Program-made: the position numbers and the translations under genes
Assembly: GCF_003634095.1 (NCBI RefSeq)
Contig: NZ_RBIR01000002.1
Span: 248,001 to 312,000 of the forward strand
Direction: 5' to 3'
Origin: Arthrobacter oryzae
GTDB lineage: Bacteria; Actinomycetota; Actinomycetes; Actinomycetales; Micrococcaceae
Length of the DNA stretch: 64,000 bases
The notes under the pieces: model-generated
The model's database searches: none
The model's input: only the letters and a program-made list of their open reading frames with translations
Told to the model about the DNA's origin: nothing
Shown: piece by piece, positions 1 through 8,838 of the stretch
Position numbering within the stretch: the first letter of the stretch is position 1
Layout: every line of letters starts with the position of its first letter

Positions 1-1020
1 CACGCCCTGGCTTTCAAGCGCCTTGAGCTGCTCCACGGTGTCCGCGGATGCCTGCGGGGCGATGATGTCCGCCTCGCCGTTCTTCAGCGCCTGGACCTGG
101 GCGGGGGCCTCACCAATGTAGCGGACGGTGATTTCGTCCAGGTTGGGCGTCGGACCCCAGTTGTAGTCTTGGTTCTTGACCATGGTCAGTGACTGGTCCT
201 GGTTGACGCTCTTGACGATGAAGGGTCCGTCGGAGAGGTAGAGGCTCGGATCGGCCGGCAGGGTCTTGGTGTCGAAGCCGGTGTTCCACATGTCCGCCAT
301 GGCCTTAAGCTTGGCGTTCGCCGGCTTGGGGGCCTTGGCATCGCCACGGGGCATGCCCTTAAGGAGGTCAAGGAAAGCCTTCGTGTCGGCCAGGCCTGCC
401 TTCTTGGCGAGGACGTGGGCCGGGACGTCGATGCCGGGACCGCCGAGGGCGATTTCCCAGTCCGCGAAGGGCTTGGAGTACTTCAGGGTCATGCTGCGGC
501 CGTCGTCACCGAGTTCCGGGAAGTCGGTGAGGGCAAGACCGGTGGGGTCGCCAGCGTAGGAGAAGTACGACGTTCCGGTCTTCTTTTCGGCGTTGGCGTC
601 GTTGTAGTAGCCCGAGAAAGCGGCCCACTGGAGCACGAGGTCGGCCGCGGTGACGGGCGTACCGTCTGACCACTTCACACCGTCGTTGATGGTGTACTTG
701 ACCGTCAGCGGATTGTCGGAGACCTTTTCCATCTTGCCGAACTTCTCATTGCGGACGACATTGAGCTTGTTGTCGATGTAGAAGAAGCCCGAGTGCGTGG
801 CGTAGCTGATCTTTGAGTTGATGTCAGTGTTGCCGTCAGCCGTATTCGGGTTGAACGTGTTGAACGCGTTGACCTCTACAACGGTTGCCGATCCGCCTTG
901 CTTGCCTGCTGCGGCCGCGGTGGTCGGGGTTGTCCCGCCGCTGTTGCCTGCGCAGGCGCTGAGGGCGATGGCAGCTACTGCTGCCACGCCCACTGCTTTG
1001 GAAATACGACCCAAGCGCAT
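1..1020 (-). CDS. ABC transporter substrate-binding lipoprotein, peptide type (partial, 3' end outside window)
   Basis: Extracellular solute-binding protein of the peptide/nickel family (SBP_bac_5), expected to deliver oligopeptides or similar solutes to an ABC permease. The 340 visible codons begin at ATG 1020, with AGGAGG at 1025-1030 fixing the start. The N-terminus is a lipoprotein signal with lipobox LSAC and acylated Cys23, followed by a Gly/Thr/Ala-rich linker. The mature part has family-typical stretches such as 'NPNTADGNTD', 'YTINDGVKWSDGTPVTAADL' and 'YSKPFADWE'. The C-terminal part and any permease genes lie beyond base 1. The substrate cannot be read from the sequence. Confidence 0.9.
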   Translation of the reverse strand, partial: MRLGRISKAVGVAAVAAIALSACAGNSGGTTPTTAAAAGKQGGSATVVEVNAFNTFNPNTADGNTDINSKISYATHSGFFYIDNKLNVVRNEKFGKMEKVSDNPLTVKYTINDGVKWSDGTPVTAADLVLQWAAFSGYYNDANAEKKTGTSYFSYAGDPTGLALTDFPELGDDGRSMTLKYSKPFADWEIALGGPGIDVPAHVLAKKAGLADTKAFLDLLKGMPRGDAKAPKPANAKLKAMADMWNTGFDTKTLPADPSLYLSDGPFIVKSVNQDQSLTMVKNQDYNWGPTPNLDEITVRYIGEAPAQVQALKNGEADIIAPQASADTVEQLKALESQGV

Positions 1021-1357
1021 TCCGCCTCCTTGTTTCTGTGGTGTGGGTGAGACCGGCGCCGGAAGCGCCAGGCAGACGTCCACACTCCCCCAGCGGCAGT
1101 GTGGCCCGTCTCACATGGCATGAAGCGTAAACCCCAGAGGCCACTTGGGGCCACCATTGTTGACTCACCGTAAAGTTCGTTACCGAGCTGCAACATTGGA
1201 GGCGTTCCGCACGCGCCGCTTTTCCCAAAATCATTGACGTAGGCGTAACAAAAGGATAAAACCGCCGACGACAGAAAGGGCCCCGATTCGAAAATCGGGG
1301 CCCTTCAGTTAATCCGTTATTACTTGGCAGAATTACCGCGCTGCCGGGCGGCGGACA
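1021..1357. other. Intergenic region between ychF end and SBP gene start
   Basis: Holds the leader and promoter zone of the minus-strand binding-protein gene and the ychF terminator at 1276-1305. A small inverted repeat CACACT...AGTGTG (1081-1086 / 1098-1103) sits about 60 bases before the start codon. No protein or RNA gene could be supported. Confidence 0.5.
1276..1305 (-). terminator. Intrinsic terminator after ychF
   Basis: Perfect 13-bp stem (1276-1288 / 1293-1305) with a 4-base loop. Read on the minus strand it lies about 50 bases after the ychF stop and is followed by TTTCTGT. Confidence 0.8.
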
Positions 1358-2443
1358 TCAGACGTTGAAGCGGAATTCCACGACGTCGCCGTCGGCCATG
1401 ATGTATTCCTTGCCTTCGATCCGGACCTTGCCGCGGGCCTTCGCCTCGGCCATGGAGCCGGCCTCGACGAGGTCGTCGAAGGAGACAACCTCGGCCTTGA
1501 TGAAGCCCCGCTGGAAATCGGAGTGGATCACGCCGGCCGCCTGCGGGGCGGTGTCGCCGCGCCGGATGGTCCACGCACGCGTTTCCTTGGGGCCGGCCGT
1601 GAGGTAGGTCTGCAGTCCGAGGGTGTGGAAGCCGACGCGCGCCAGCTGGTCCAGCCCGGATTCATCCTGGCCGTTCATCTCGAGCATCTCGCGGGCTTCC
1701 GCCTCATCGAGTTCCACCAGATCGGACTCCAGCTTGGCGTCCAGGAAAATGGAGTCTGCCGGGGCGACGAGGGCACGCAGTTCCGCCTGCTTCTCCGGGC
1801 TGCCCAGGATCCCCTCGTCGGCATTGAAGACGTAGATGAAGGGCTTGGCAGTCAGCAGGCCGAGCTCCTTGAGGTGTGCCATCTCCAGCTTGTCGCTCTT
1901 GACCGAGGCAAAGATGGTGTCGCCACGTTCCAGCACGGCCTGGGCGGCCTTGATGGCGGCCAGCTCGGCGGCTTCCCGCTTCTTGATCTTGACTTCTTTT
2001 TCGATCCGGGGGATGGCATTTTCGATGGTCTGGAGGTCGGCCAGGATCAGCTCGGTGTTGATGGTCTCCATGTCCGAGCGCGGATCGACCTTGCCGTCGA
2101 CGTGGATGACGTCGGGGTCATCGAACACGCGCACGACCTGGGCGATGGCCTCGGCCTCGCGGATGTTGGCGAGGAACTTGTTACCCAGCCCTTCGCCAAC
2201 GGATGCGCCCTTGACGATGCCGGCGATGTCCACGAAGGACACCGCGGCGGGCAGCAGGCGCTGGGAGCCGAAGATGCCGGCCAGCTTTTCGAGCCGGGCA
2301 TCCGGCAGGCTCACGACGCCGACGTTGGGTTCGATCGTGGCGAACGGGTAGTTCGCCGCGAGGACCTGGTTGCGGGTCAGTGCGTTGAAGAGGGTTGATT
2401 TGCCGACGTTGGGCAGTCCGACGATGCCAATAGTAAGTGCCAC
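1358..2443 (-). CDS. ychF: Redox-regulated ATPase YchF (Obg-family NTPase)
   Basis: Ribosome-associated P-loop ATPase of the TRAFAC/Obg class, known as a translation and stress factor with ATP preference. The 361-aa product has the normal family length. It opens with the G1 motif GLPNVGKST at about residues 8-16, continues with family signatures such as '[12 protein letters not shown]', and ends in a C-terminal TGS domain ('VEFRFNV'). The start is taken as GTG 2443, because everything upstream is non-homologous and a TAGAAT box lies only 8 bases before it. No Shine-Dalgarno sequence is visible. It is transcribed alone, divergently from rmuC. Confidence 0.95.
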   Translation of the reverse strand: MALTIGIVGLPNVGKSTLFNALTRNQVLAANYPFATIEPNVGVVSLPDARLEKLAGIFGSQRLLPAAVSFVDIAGIVKGASVGEGLGNKFLANIREAEAIAQVVRVFDDPDVIHVDGKVDPRSDMETINTELILADLQTIENAIPRIEKEVKIKKREAAELAAIKAAQAVLERGDTIFASVKSDKLEMAHLKELGLLTAKPFIYVFNADEGILGSPEKQAELRALVAPADSIFLDAKLESDLVELDEAEAREMLEMNGQDESGLDQLARVGFHTLGLQTYLTAGPKETRAWTIRRGDTAPQAAGVIHSDFQRGFIKAEVVSFDDLVEAGSMAEAKARGKVRIEGKEYIMADGDVVEFRFNV

Positions 2444-2451
2444 GAGTATAT

Positions 2452-2457
2452 ATTCTA
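2452..2457 (-). promoter_or_regulatory. -10 box of ychF (TAGAAT)
   Basis: TAGAAT with 8 bases to GTG 2443. The expected transcription start falls at or just before the start codon, so the mRNA would be leaderless or nearly so. No good -35 box was recognised. Confidence 0.5.
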
Positions 2458-2468
2458 CCCGCCCCGGC

Positions 2469-2529
2469 TGGTGATCGCTGCGGCGGCCGTCCCGGGCCCC
2501 GGCCCGGGGGTGGCACGCAGCGATCACCA
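2469..2529. repeat. Nested inverted repeat between divergent ychF and rmuC
   Basis: Outer arms TGGTGATCGCTGCG (2469-2482) and CGCAGCGATCACCA (2516-2529) are perfect over 14 bp. Inside sits a second palindrome, CCCGGGCC / GGCCCGGG (2491-2498 / 2501-2508). The element lies upstream of both genes, so it is not an obvious terminator. Confidence 0.75.
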
Positions 2530-2681
2530 AGCGCCGTCGCAGGTCCCGGCGCGGGCCGGAGCGTCGTGCTGACGGCAATTCCGGCCACTTAGCGGCCATG
2601 TAACGGAAACGATTCCGGGCTTTCCGGGGCTGTCCGGGCGTCGTGGCTAAAACTGTCACAGGGGCATGCCACAGTGAAGTC

Positions 2682-3920
2682 ATGGATGCATTTGCACTGA
2701 TTCTTGCCCTGTTCATGCTGCTGTTGGGCGCCGTTGCGGGCGCCGCAGCCGTCTACGTCCCGCTCCGCCGGCGCAACCTCGCCGTGGAACAGGACTTCGA
2801 CGGCGTTTCGGCGCGCCTGTCCGAGGTCAGCTCGCAGTTCGCCGCCGCCGACGCCGAGAGGCGCCTTCTCGCCGCCCAGAACAGGGAACTGGGCGAGTCC
2901 CGGAACCAGGACGGCAGTGTGCTCCGTGCCCTGGCGCCGGTCGCGGAAAAACTCACGGCGGTACAGCAGCAGGTCTCGCTGCTGGAACGGGACCGGCTGG
3001 AGCAATACGGCCAGCTGGCCCAGCAGTTGCAGGAGGCCCGCCTGTCGGACGAGCAGCTGTTGCGGTCCACGCATGCGCTGGAGTCTGCCCTGCGCTCCAA
3101 CAGCGCCCGCGGCCAGTGGGGCGAGGTCCAGCTGCGCCGCGTGGTGGAGGCCGCCGGCATGCTGCGGCACGTGGATTTCTACGAACAGGTCCACAGCGGC
3201 CAGTCCCACAGTTCCGGCCCCGACACCAGCCTCCGGCCCGACCTCGTGGTGCAGTTGCCCGGTGACAAGCAGCTGGTGGTGGACGCCAAGGTGCCCCTGG
3301 CCTCCTACCTCGCCGCCCAGGACCTCGGCGCGGCGCAGGCCGGCCAGCAGTCCTCGCAGCACCCCGGCAGCCAGCAGGCGCACCTCGCCGCCCATGCCAA
3401 GGCCCTCAAGGCCCACGTGGACGCTTTGGGCAGCAAGAAGTATTGGGACATCTCCGGCAACTCCCCGGAGCTGGTGGTCTGTTTCCTTCCGGCGGAGTCC
3501 ATCCTGGCCGCCGCCCTCACTGCGGACCCGGCGCTGCTGGACTATGCGCTGTCCAAGAACGTGGTCCTCGCCTCGCCCGGGACCTTGCTGGCCGTGCTGA
3601 AGTCCGTGGCGTTCACGTGGCGGCAGGACGTGTTGACGGACAGCGCCCGGGAACTCTTCGAACTCGCGCGGCAGCTCTACGACCGGATGGGGACGCTCGG
3701 GGAGAACGTCACCAAGCTGGGGTCCTCGCTGAAGACCTCGGTGGAGCGGTATAACTCCATGGTCGGGACCCTTGAGGCCCGGGTCCTGCCCACGGCCAGG
3801 AAGCTGAACGCCCTGGAGTCCGCCGGCCTGGTCACTCCCCCGGCCGTCGAGGTCACGCCGCGGGCGGTCGCGGCGCCGGAGCTGCAGTCCCGCGAGGAGT
3901 CGGAAGAGTCAGCGGCGTAG
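2682..3920 (+). CDS. rmuC: DNA recombination protein RmuC family
   Basis: RmuC-type putative nuclease linked in E. coli to suppression of inversions at short inverted repeats. The 412-aa product has an N-terminal membrane segment (residues about 3-28, 'FALILALFMLLLGAVAGAAA'), a coiled-coil region to about residue 135, then the RmuC core with 'RGQWGEVQLRRVVEAAGM' and 'KQLVVDAKVPL', which belong to the restriction-endonuclease-like fold. ATG 2682 is preferred over the in-frame ATG at 2643, because the extra 13 residues precede the membrane anchor. CACAGT lies 6 bases before it and there is no clear RBS. It ends 5 bases before the convergent ispH stop. Confidence 0.9.
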   Translation: MDAFALILALFMLLLGAVAGAAAVYVPLRRRNLAVEQDFDGVSARLSEVSSQFAAADAERRLLAAQNRELGESRNQDGSVLRALAPVAEKLTAVQQQVSLLERDRLEQYGQLAQQLQEARLSDEQLLRSTHALESALRSNSARGQWGEVQLRRVVEAAGMLRHVDFYEQVHSGQSHSSGPDTSLRPDLVVQLPGDKQLVVDAKVPLASYLAAQDLGAAQAGQQSSQHPGSQQAHLAAHAKALKAHVDALGSKKYWDISGNSPELVVCFLPAESILAAALTADPALLDYALSKNVVLASPGTLLAVLKSVAFTWRQDVLTDSARELFELARQLYDRMGTLGENVTKLGSSLKTSVERYNSMVGTLEARVLPTARKLNALESAGLVTPPAVEVTPRAVAAPELQSREESEESAA

Positions 3921-3925
3921 GACCG

Positions 3926-5014
3926 CTAGGACTGTTCGGGCCGGGTGCCGCGGCCGCCGAGGGCGCGCGAGACGTCACCGGCCTGCTTGAGGGTGGCCCG
4001 GAGCTCCTTCGGCAGGGAGAAGAGCAAGTCTTCCTCCGCAGTGACGACCTCCTCGACCGATCCGTAGCCGTAGTCGGCCAGGAGCCGCAGGACGTCCTTG
4101 ACGAGCACTTCCGGGACTGACGCCCCCGAGGTCACGCCGACGGTGGCGACGCCTTCGAACCAGGTTTCGTCGACCTCGTTGGCGAAGTCGACGCGGTAGG
4201 AGGCCTTGGCACCGTATTCCAGCGCCACCTCCACGAGGCGGACGGAGTTCGATGAGTTGGCCGAACCCACCACGATCACCAGCTCCGCCTGGGGTGAGAT
4301 TTTCTTGATGGCCACTTGGCGGTTGGTGGTGGCGTAGCAAATGTCGTCGCTGGGCGGATCCTGCAGGGTGGGGAAACGCTCCTTGAGGAGGCGGACCGTC
4401 TCCATGGTCTCGTCCACGCTGAGGGTGGTCTGCGAAAGCCAGATGACTTTTTCGGGATCGCGGACGGTGACCTTGTCGACCTCGTGCGGGCCGTTGATGA
4501 TCTGGATGTGCTCGGGGGCCTCGCCGGCCGTGCCTTCCACTTCCTCATGGCCGTCGTGGCCGATCAGCAGGATGTCGAAGTCATCTTTGGCGAACCGGAC
4601 GGCTTCGCGGTGCACTTTGGTCACCAGCGGGCAGGTCGCGTCGATGGTGCGCAGGCCGCGGTCCTCGGCGGACTGGACGACGGCGGGAGAGACGCCGTGC
4701 GCGGAAAAGATCACGAGGGCACCTTCCGGGACCTCGTCGGTCTCGTCGACGAAGATGGCGCCTTTCTCCTCGAGGGAGCTGACCACGTGGACGTTGTGCA
4801 CGATCTGCTTGCGGACGTAGACAGGCGGGCCGTAGTGCTCCAAGGCCTTTTCCACCGCGATGACCGCACGGTCGACGCCGGCGCAGTAGCCGCGCGGGGC
4901 TGCGAGCAGGACCTTCTTGGGACCGGCGACGGGGGCCGCCGCCAGGACGTCTTCCGGTGAGCGCCGCCGGCGCGGAACGGATGGCATCGGAACGGAAACA
5001 GCGGTGGTGGTCAT
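3926..5014 (-). CDS. ispH: 4-hydroxy-3-methylbut-2-enyl diphosphate reductase
   Basis: Last enzyme of the MEP isoprenoid pathway. It reduces HMBPP to IPP and DMAPP with a [4Fe-4S] cluster. The 362-aa product shows the three cluster cysteines Cys44 ([11 protein letters not shown]), Cys128 (DATCPLVTK) and Cys226 (DDICYATTN), plus the '[11 protein letters not shown]' and 'GSANSSNS' substrate motifs. The N-terminus carries about 30 extra variable residues. It starts 9 bases after the stop of the upstream membrane-protein gene but also has its own TAGCAT box 6 bases before ATG, so it may be both coupled and independently transcribed. Confidence 0.97.
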   Translation of the reverse strand: MTTTAVSVPMPSVPRRRRSPEDVLAAAPVAGPKKVLLAAPRGYCAGVDRAVIAVEKALEHYGPPVYVRKQIVHNVHVVSSLEEKGAIFVDETDEVPEGALVIFSAHGVSPAVVQSAEDRGLRTIDATCPLVTKVHREAVRFAKDDFDILLIGHDGHEEVEGTAGEAPEHIQIINGPHEVDKVTVRDPEKVIWLSQTTLSVDETMETVRLLKERFPTLQDPPSDDICYATTNRQVAIKKISPQAELVIVVGSANSSNSVRLVEVALEYGAKASYRVDFANEVDETWFEGVATVGVTSGASVPEVLVKDVLRLLADYGYGSVEEVVTAEEDLLFSLPKELRATLKQAGDVSRALGGRGTRPEQS

Positions 5015-5020
5015 GCCCCC

Positions 5021-5026
5021 ATGCTA
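5021..5026 (-). promoter_or_regulatory. -10 box of ispH (TAGCAT, 6 nt before ATG)
   Basis: TAGCAT-N6-ATG spacing fits a leaderless start. The box overlaps the last codons and stop region of the upstream gene. Confidence 0.5.
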
Positions 5027-5917
5027 CCGGTGTTCGATGTTGCCACGCTTGCGGCCGCCGGCAACGCGGACCGCGATGCCCGCGGCCAGCAGGGCGGCTC
5101 CTGCAACGACGGCAGCGACGATCCACTGGCCGAAGCTGGCTGAGCACGCCGCGACAAATTCGCTCTTGAAGAGCTCGGCCACATCGTTTCCGCTCGAAGT
5201 CGAGGCGACGGCGGTGCCCGCGGCGTCGCTGGCCAGTTTCCAGACCCCGGCGAGCAGCAGCGCCCCGACGCCCATGCCGGCCAGCACGGTCCACCGCCGC
5301 CGGGCGGCAACGAACGCCAGGACGAAGGCGATGCCCGCGCCGACCGCGACGGCATAGCCCATCGGGGCGTAGACGGTGACCCGTTCGATCAGTTGGCGCT
5401 GGTCGGAGTGACCAATATTAATGAGCACCTGGCCGGGGGCCTTCAACGGAATGCTCGTCGTGTCCGAAACCTGCTTCGCCACAAGCCCCGCAAGGGGTGC
5501 GACATCCAGCGTGAGCGATGAGCTGGCGCCGGAGGCTGGCGGAAGCGTGTTGGGGTCGGCGAACGTGAGCCTGTGGCTCTTGCGCAAGGTTTCGGCCCAG
5601 GCATCCGGGTAGCCGGGCAGACCGGTGAGCGACTGGGCCGCGTTGTCCAGGATCGGCCGGGCAAGTTCCTTGACGACATCGGGGATGTTGGCGCCGGAGG
5701 CAAGGGTACCGACGGCGGCCGTGGCCAGCCGTTGCTGAAATGCCGGGTCCTTGCCCAGCGGGGCGGTCAGGGCCACGAAGCCGTCCTCCTGGACGATGTT
5801 CCGGTCCACCCACATGGCAGGAACGGCGACGGCGGCCATCAAGAGCCCGACAAGTACGGCGGCGGCGGAGACAAAAGTGCGCAAGGGATTCCTAGGAGCT
5901 CGTTGGGATGCCACCAT
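5024..5917 (-). CDS. Conserved actinobacterial membrane protein of unknown function
   Basis: 297 aa. One N-terminal membrane segment (about residues 15-35) is followed by a roughly 150-residue extracytoplasmic region containing 'VPAMWVDRNIVQEDGFVAL', then three C-terminal membrane segments (about 185-205, 212-230, 262-285) and a basic tail. This layout is common in Micrococcales membrane proteins without an assigned role. I do not recognise a catalytic motif. It precedes ispH by 9 bases, so the two may be co-transcribed. ATG 5917 has no visible RBS and the start is uncertain. Confidence 0.75.
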   Translation of the reverse strand: MVASQRAPRNPLRTFVSAAAVLVGLLMAAVAVPAMWVDRNIVQEDGFVALTAPLGKDPAFQQRLATAAVGTLASGANIPDVVKELARPILDNAAQSLTGLPGYPDAWAETLRKSHRLTFADPNTLPPASGASSSLTLDVAPLAGLVAKQVSDTTSIPLKAPGQVLINIGHSDQRQLIERVTVYAPMGYAVAVGAGIAFVLAFVAARRRWTVLAGMGVGALLLAGVWKLASDAAGTAVASTSSGNDVAELFKSEFVAACSASFGQWIVAAVVAGAALLAAGIAVRVAGGRKRGNIEHR

Positions 5918-6073
5918 CCTATGGCGGGTCCGGTCGTGGTCATAAAGTCAGCCCCCGGTGATAGAGCTATGGATAGAGTTGAACGAGACAACTTCCGGCT
6001 GCCGGCCGGCCATCCCTGCCCGGGAAGGGGCAGCCGGCAGCCCCGGTAACGGCAACGCCAAAATGAACACCCA

Positions 6074-6130
6074 GTAGACGCCCCAATAAATGGCCCGGTA
6101 AAACCCCGGTAGAACCCGAGTAAAGCCCCC
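6074..6130. repeat. Helically phased short direct repeats upstream of xseA
   Basis: A GTARAA-C-rich unit recurs with 11-12 base spacing: GTAGAC (6074), ATAAAT (6086), GTAAAA (6098), GTAGAA (6109), GTAAAG (6120). It lies in the 292-base divergent gap between the membrane-protein gene and xseA, about 80 bases before the xseA start. Confidence 0.55.
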
Positions 6131-6209
6131 AGTGAGGGCACGCAGCAAAGGACACGCACGCATATGCACATGGCACTCCACCAGGCATTCTCCGCCCAGG
6201 GGCCCACGC

Positions 6210-7493
6210 ATGCCTGAGGAAGCGGCGGCCACCACACTGCCGGCCACCGCGGCCCAAACCAGCCCGGACAACCCCTGGCCGTTGCAGCTGCTGTCCCAGA
6301 AGCTCAAGATGCACATCGATCGCGCACCCTCCGCGTGGGTCGAGGGTCAGGTGATCGAACTGAACCGGCGCGGCAGCAACGCCTACCTGACACTGCGGGA
6401 CATCGACGCCGAGATCTCGTTGCCGGCGTCGGTCTGGACCACTGTGCTGGACCGGCAAGACATTCCGCTGGAACGCGGTTCCCGGGTGGTGGCACTTCTC
6501 AAGGCCGAATTCTGGCTCAAGACCGGCCGGCTGAGTATGTCCGTGAAGGACATCCGGCCCGTCGGGCTCGGCGACCTCCTCGCGAGGATCGAGCGGCTCC
6601 GCCATGCCCTCGCCGCGGAAGGGCTCTTCGCAGACTCCCGCAAGAAAAGGCTCCCCCTGCTCCCGCACCGGATCGGACTGATCACCGGACGCGACTCGGA
6701 CGCCAAGAAGGATGTGCTGCGCAACGCTGCCCTGCGCTGGCCGGCCGTCGAATTCGAGATCCGCGAAGTCGCAGTCCAGGGCAACACCGCCGTGACCCAG
6801 ATGATCGCCGCGCTGCGGGAGCTGGACAGCCACCCCGAGGTCGACGTCATTGTCATTGCCCGCGGCGGAGGCGCCCTCGAAGACCTGCTGCCCTTCAGCA
6901 GCGAGGAACTCATCCGGGCTGTCGCGGCGGCCTCCACCCCCGTGGTCAGCGCGATCGGGCACGAGGCGGACCGCCCGATCCTGGACGACGTCGCGGACCT
7001 CCGGGCGTCCACCCCGACCGACGCCGCGAAGAGGATTGTTCCGGACGTCGCCGAAGAGCTCGCCCGGGTCCGGCAGGCACGGGATCAGCTACGGCGCGGC
7101 GTCACCCGGCTCGTGGAACGCGAAGTCGACCGTCTGGCGTCCCTACGCTCCCGGCCCGTGCTGCTGTCCCCCGAGGTCATGATCACCCACCGCCACGACG
7201 ACGTCGAACGGCTCAAGGTCCGCTCGCACTCGGCCATCAGCTCCGCGGTGGTGCGGGCCGCCGATCAGCTGGTCCACCTCAAAGCGCAGGTGCGCGCGCT
7301 TTCGCCGCAGAAGACGCTGGACCGCGGTTACGCAGTGGTCCAGCTCGCCGCCCCCGGGGACGCCCCGGGGACGCGCCGGGACGTGGTGCGGCACCCGTCG
7401 CAGGCGCCTGCCGGCACGGACCTCACGGTACGGGTGGCCGGCGGCCGATTCAGCGCACAGTCCACCGGCGGCGAGGACCCCGCCGTGGAATGA
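6210..7493 (+). CDS. xseA: Exodeoxyribonuclease VII large subunit
   Basis: Catalytic large subunit of ExoVII, a bidirectional single-strand-specific DNA exonuclease used in mismatch and recombination repair. The 427-aa product has an N-terminal OB-fold (about residues 20-115, 'WVEGQVIELNRRGSNAYLTLRD'), then the catalytic core with 'IGLITGRDSDAKKDVL', 'VIVIARGGGALEDLLPF' and 'SAIGHEADRPILDDVADLRASTP'. The length is usual for Actinobacteria. ATG 6210 has AGGGG 9 bases upstream. Longer in-frame starts add low-complexity non-homologous residues. xseB follows after 140 bases. Confidence 0.95.
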   Translation: MPEEAAATTLPATAAQTSPDNPWPLQLLSQKLKMHIDRAPSAWVEGQVIELNRRGSNAYLTLRDIDAEISLPASVWTTVLDRQDIPLERGSRVVALLKAEFWLKTGRLSMSVKDIRPVGLGDLLARIERLRHALAAEGLFADSRKKRLPLLPHRIGLITGRDSDAKKDVLRNAALRWPAVEFEIREVAVQGNTAVTQMIAALRELDSHPEVDVIVIARGGGALEDLLPFSSEELIRAVAAASTPVVSAIGHEADRPILDDVADLRASTPTDAAKRIVPDVAEELARVRQARDQLRRGVTRLVEREVDRLASLRSRPVLLSPEVMITHRHDDVERLKVRSHSAISSAVVRAADQLVHLKAQVRALSPQKTLDRGYAVVQLAAPGDAPGTRRDVVRHPSQAPAGTDLTVRVAGGRFSAQSTGGEDPAVE

Positions 7494-7633
7494 GCCTCGG
7501 GACCTGACGGGAGCCAAAATGCCTGATCCGCCGGCCTCTCCCCGGGCCGCCAACCACCGGACCCGGCGCAGCGAAACAGATTCCTCGACACAGATTTCTC
7601 GAACCAGCCACCAGACAAACTAGGAGCACCCAC

Positions 7634-7861
7634 ATGGCAGCAGAAACGTCCCCGAACGCCGACATCGACGCCCTCAGCTACGAGGACGCCCGCGAGCAGC
7701 TGCTAGGCGTGGTGGGCAAGCTCGAGGCCGGCGGCGCCAGCCTCGAGGAATCGCTCGCGCTGTGGGAACGCGGCGAGGCTCTGGCCAAGCGCTGCGAGCA
7801 GTGGCTGGAAGGCGCCCGCAAGCGCCTCGCCGCCGCCCGGGACCAGGCCACGGAAAACTAA
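7634..7861 (+). CDS. xseB: Exodeoxyribonuclease VII small subunit
   Basis: 75-aa helical subunit that binds the coiled-coil of XseA in the ExoVII complex. It shows the family pattern 'LSYEDAREQLLGVVGKLEAG' then 'LEESLALWERGEALAKRCEQWLEGARKRL'. AGGAG lies 7 bases before ATG 7634. It is downstream of xseA on the same strand and convergent with the PPK2 gene. Confidence 0.95.
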   Translation: MAAETSPNADIDALSYEDAREQLLGVVGKLEAGGASLEESLALWERGEALAKRCEQWLEGARKRLAAARDQATEN

Positions 7862-7879
7862 CGGGACTGCGCTCCACAA

Positions 7880-7923
7880 GACCGCAGATCGGGACCGCGT
7901 TTAGGACCGCAGATCAGGACCGC
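7880..7923. repeat. Near-identical 19-bp direct repeat at the xseB/PPK2 junction
   Basis: GACCGCAGATC-N-GGACCGC occurs at 7880-7898 and 7905-7923 (period 25, one difference). The second copy contains the stop codon of the PPK2 gene. Confidence 0.7.
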
Positions 7924-8768
7924 TGCACCAGTTCCCGTTCCATGTCGACGTCGAATTCGGGAACCGGCCACTTAAGCTTCAGGCTCTCCAGTGCTTCCAG
8001 GAGGAGCTGTTGCACGGCGATGCGGGCGTACCATTTCTTGTTGGCCGGCACCACGTGCCACGGCGCCAGTTCGGTGCTGGTCTTGTCGAAGGCCTTTTGG
8101 TAGGCATCCATATAGTCTGCCCAGAAGGCCCGTTCCTTCAGGTCCGTGCCGCTGTACTTCCACAGTTTGGCGGGGTCGTCCAGCCGGGCCAGCAGCCGGG
8201 CCTTCTGCTCGTCGCGGCTGATGTGCAACATCACCTTGACGATCTTGGTCCCGGCTCCCGCCTGCCGGGTCTCAAATTCGTTGATGGCCCGGTACCGGCG
8301 CTCCAGTTCCTCGGGGCTGGCCCAGCGGTGCACCCGGTGGATCAGGACGTCCTCGTAGTGGGACCGGTCAAAGACTCCCACCATCCCGGCGGCCGGCACT
8401 TCCTTCTCGATCCGCCACAGGAAGTCGTACGACTTTTCCTCCGGAGTGGGCGCCTTGAAGGACTTCAGCTGGACGCCGTGCGGATTCATGGCGCCCATAA
8501 CGTGGGTGACGATGCCGCCCTTGCCGGCCGTGTCCATGGCCTGCAGGATCAGCAGGATCCGCTTGGTCCCGCCAAACCGGGACTCCGCGAAGAGCTGTTC
8601 CTGGAGCCGGGCAAGTTTGTCGTCCAGGTCGTCCAGGAGCTGCTCACCGTCGGGCTTGTCGCCGTCGTATCCGGGGGTCGAGTCGGGGTCCAGCGCCTTC
8701 AGGCTGAAGCCCTTCCCGACCTTCAGGAGTTTCGAGGGTTGGTCATCGAATGTCGCGGAGCCTGCCAT
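7914..8768 (-). CDS. PPK2-family polyphosphate:nucleotide phosphotransferase
   Basis: 284-aa single-domain PPK2 enzyme, which moves phosphate between polyphosphate and nucleotides. The Walker A-like loop is AMDTAGKGG (residues 77-85). The Walker B/lid region shows 'GVFDRSHYEDVLIHRVH' and 'ERRYRAINEFE', and the C-terminal lid 'APWHVVPANKKWYAR' is typical of this family. The direction (NMP or NDP kinase versus polyP synthesis) cannot be read. ATG 8768 is chosen because AGAGG is 6 bases upstream, while the adjacent TTG would be too close. Confidence 0.93.
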   Translation of the reverse strand: MAGSATFDDQPSKLLKVGKGFSLKALDPDSTPGYDGDKPDGEQLLDDLDDKLARLQEQLFAESRFGGTKRILLILQAMDTAGKGGIVTHVMGAMNPHGVQLKSFKAPTPEEKSYDFLWRIEKEVPAAGMVGVFDRSHYEDVLIHRVHRWASPEELERRYRAINEFETRQAGAGTKIVKVMLHISRDEQKARLLARLDDPAKLWKYSGTDLKERAFWADYMDAYQKAFDKTSTELAPWHVVPANKKWYARIAVQQLLLEALESLKLKWPVPEFDVDMERELVQRS

Positions 8769-8838
8769 CAATGCCTCTTTCCGGTTGGCGCAGCCCTGGA
8801 CCGCGGGGCGAGGGCCCCGTTGCGCTGCTGACCGAAGC

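Noticed and set aside
6132..6209. Longer xseA start at ATG 6132
   Set aside because: The 26 extra residues are Arg/His-rich without similarity to XseA N-termini, and ATG 6210 is preceded by AGGGG at a workable distance.
8769..8771. TTG 8771 as PPK2 start
   Set aside because: Only three bases separate it from AGAGG. ATG 8768 has the proper 6-base spacing.
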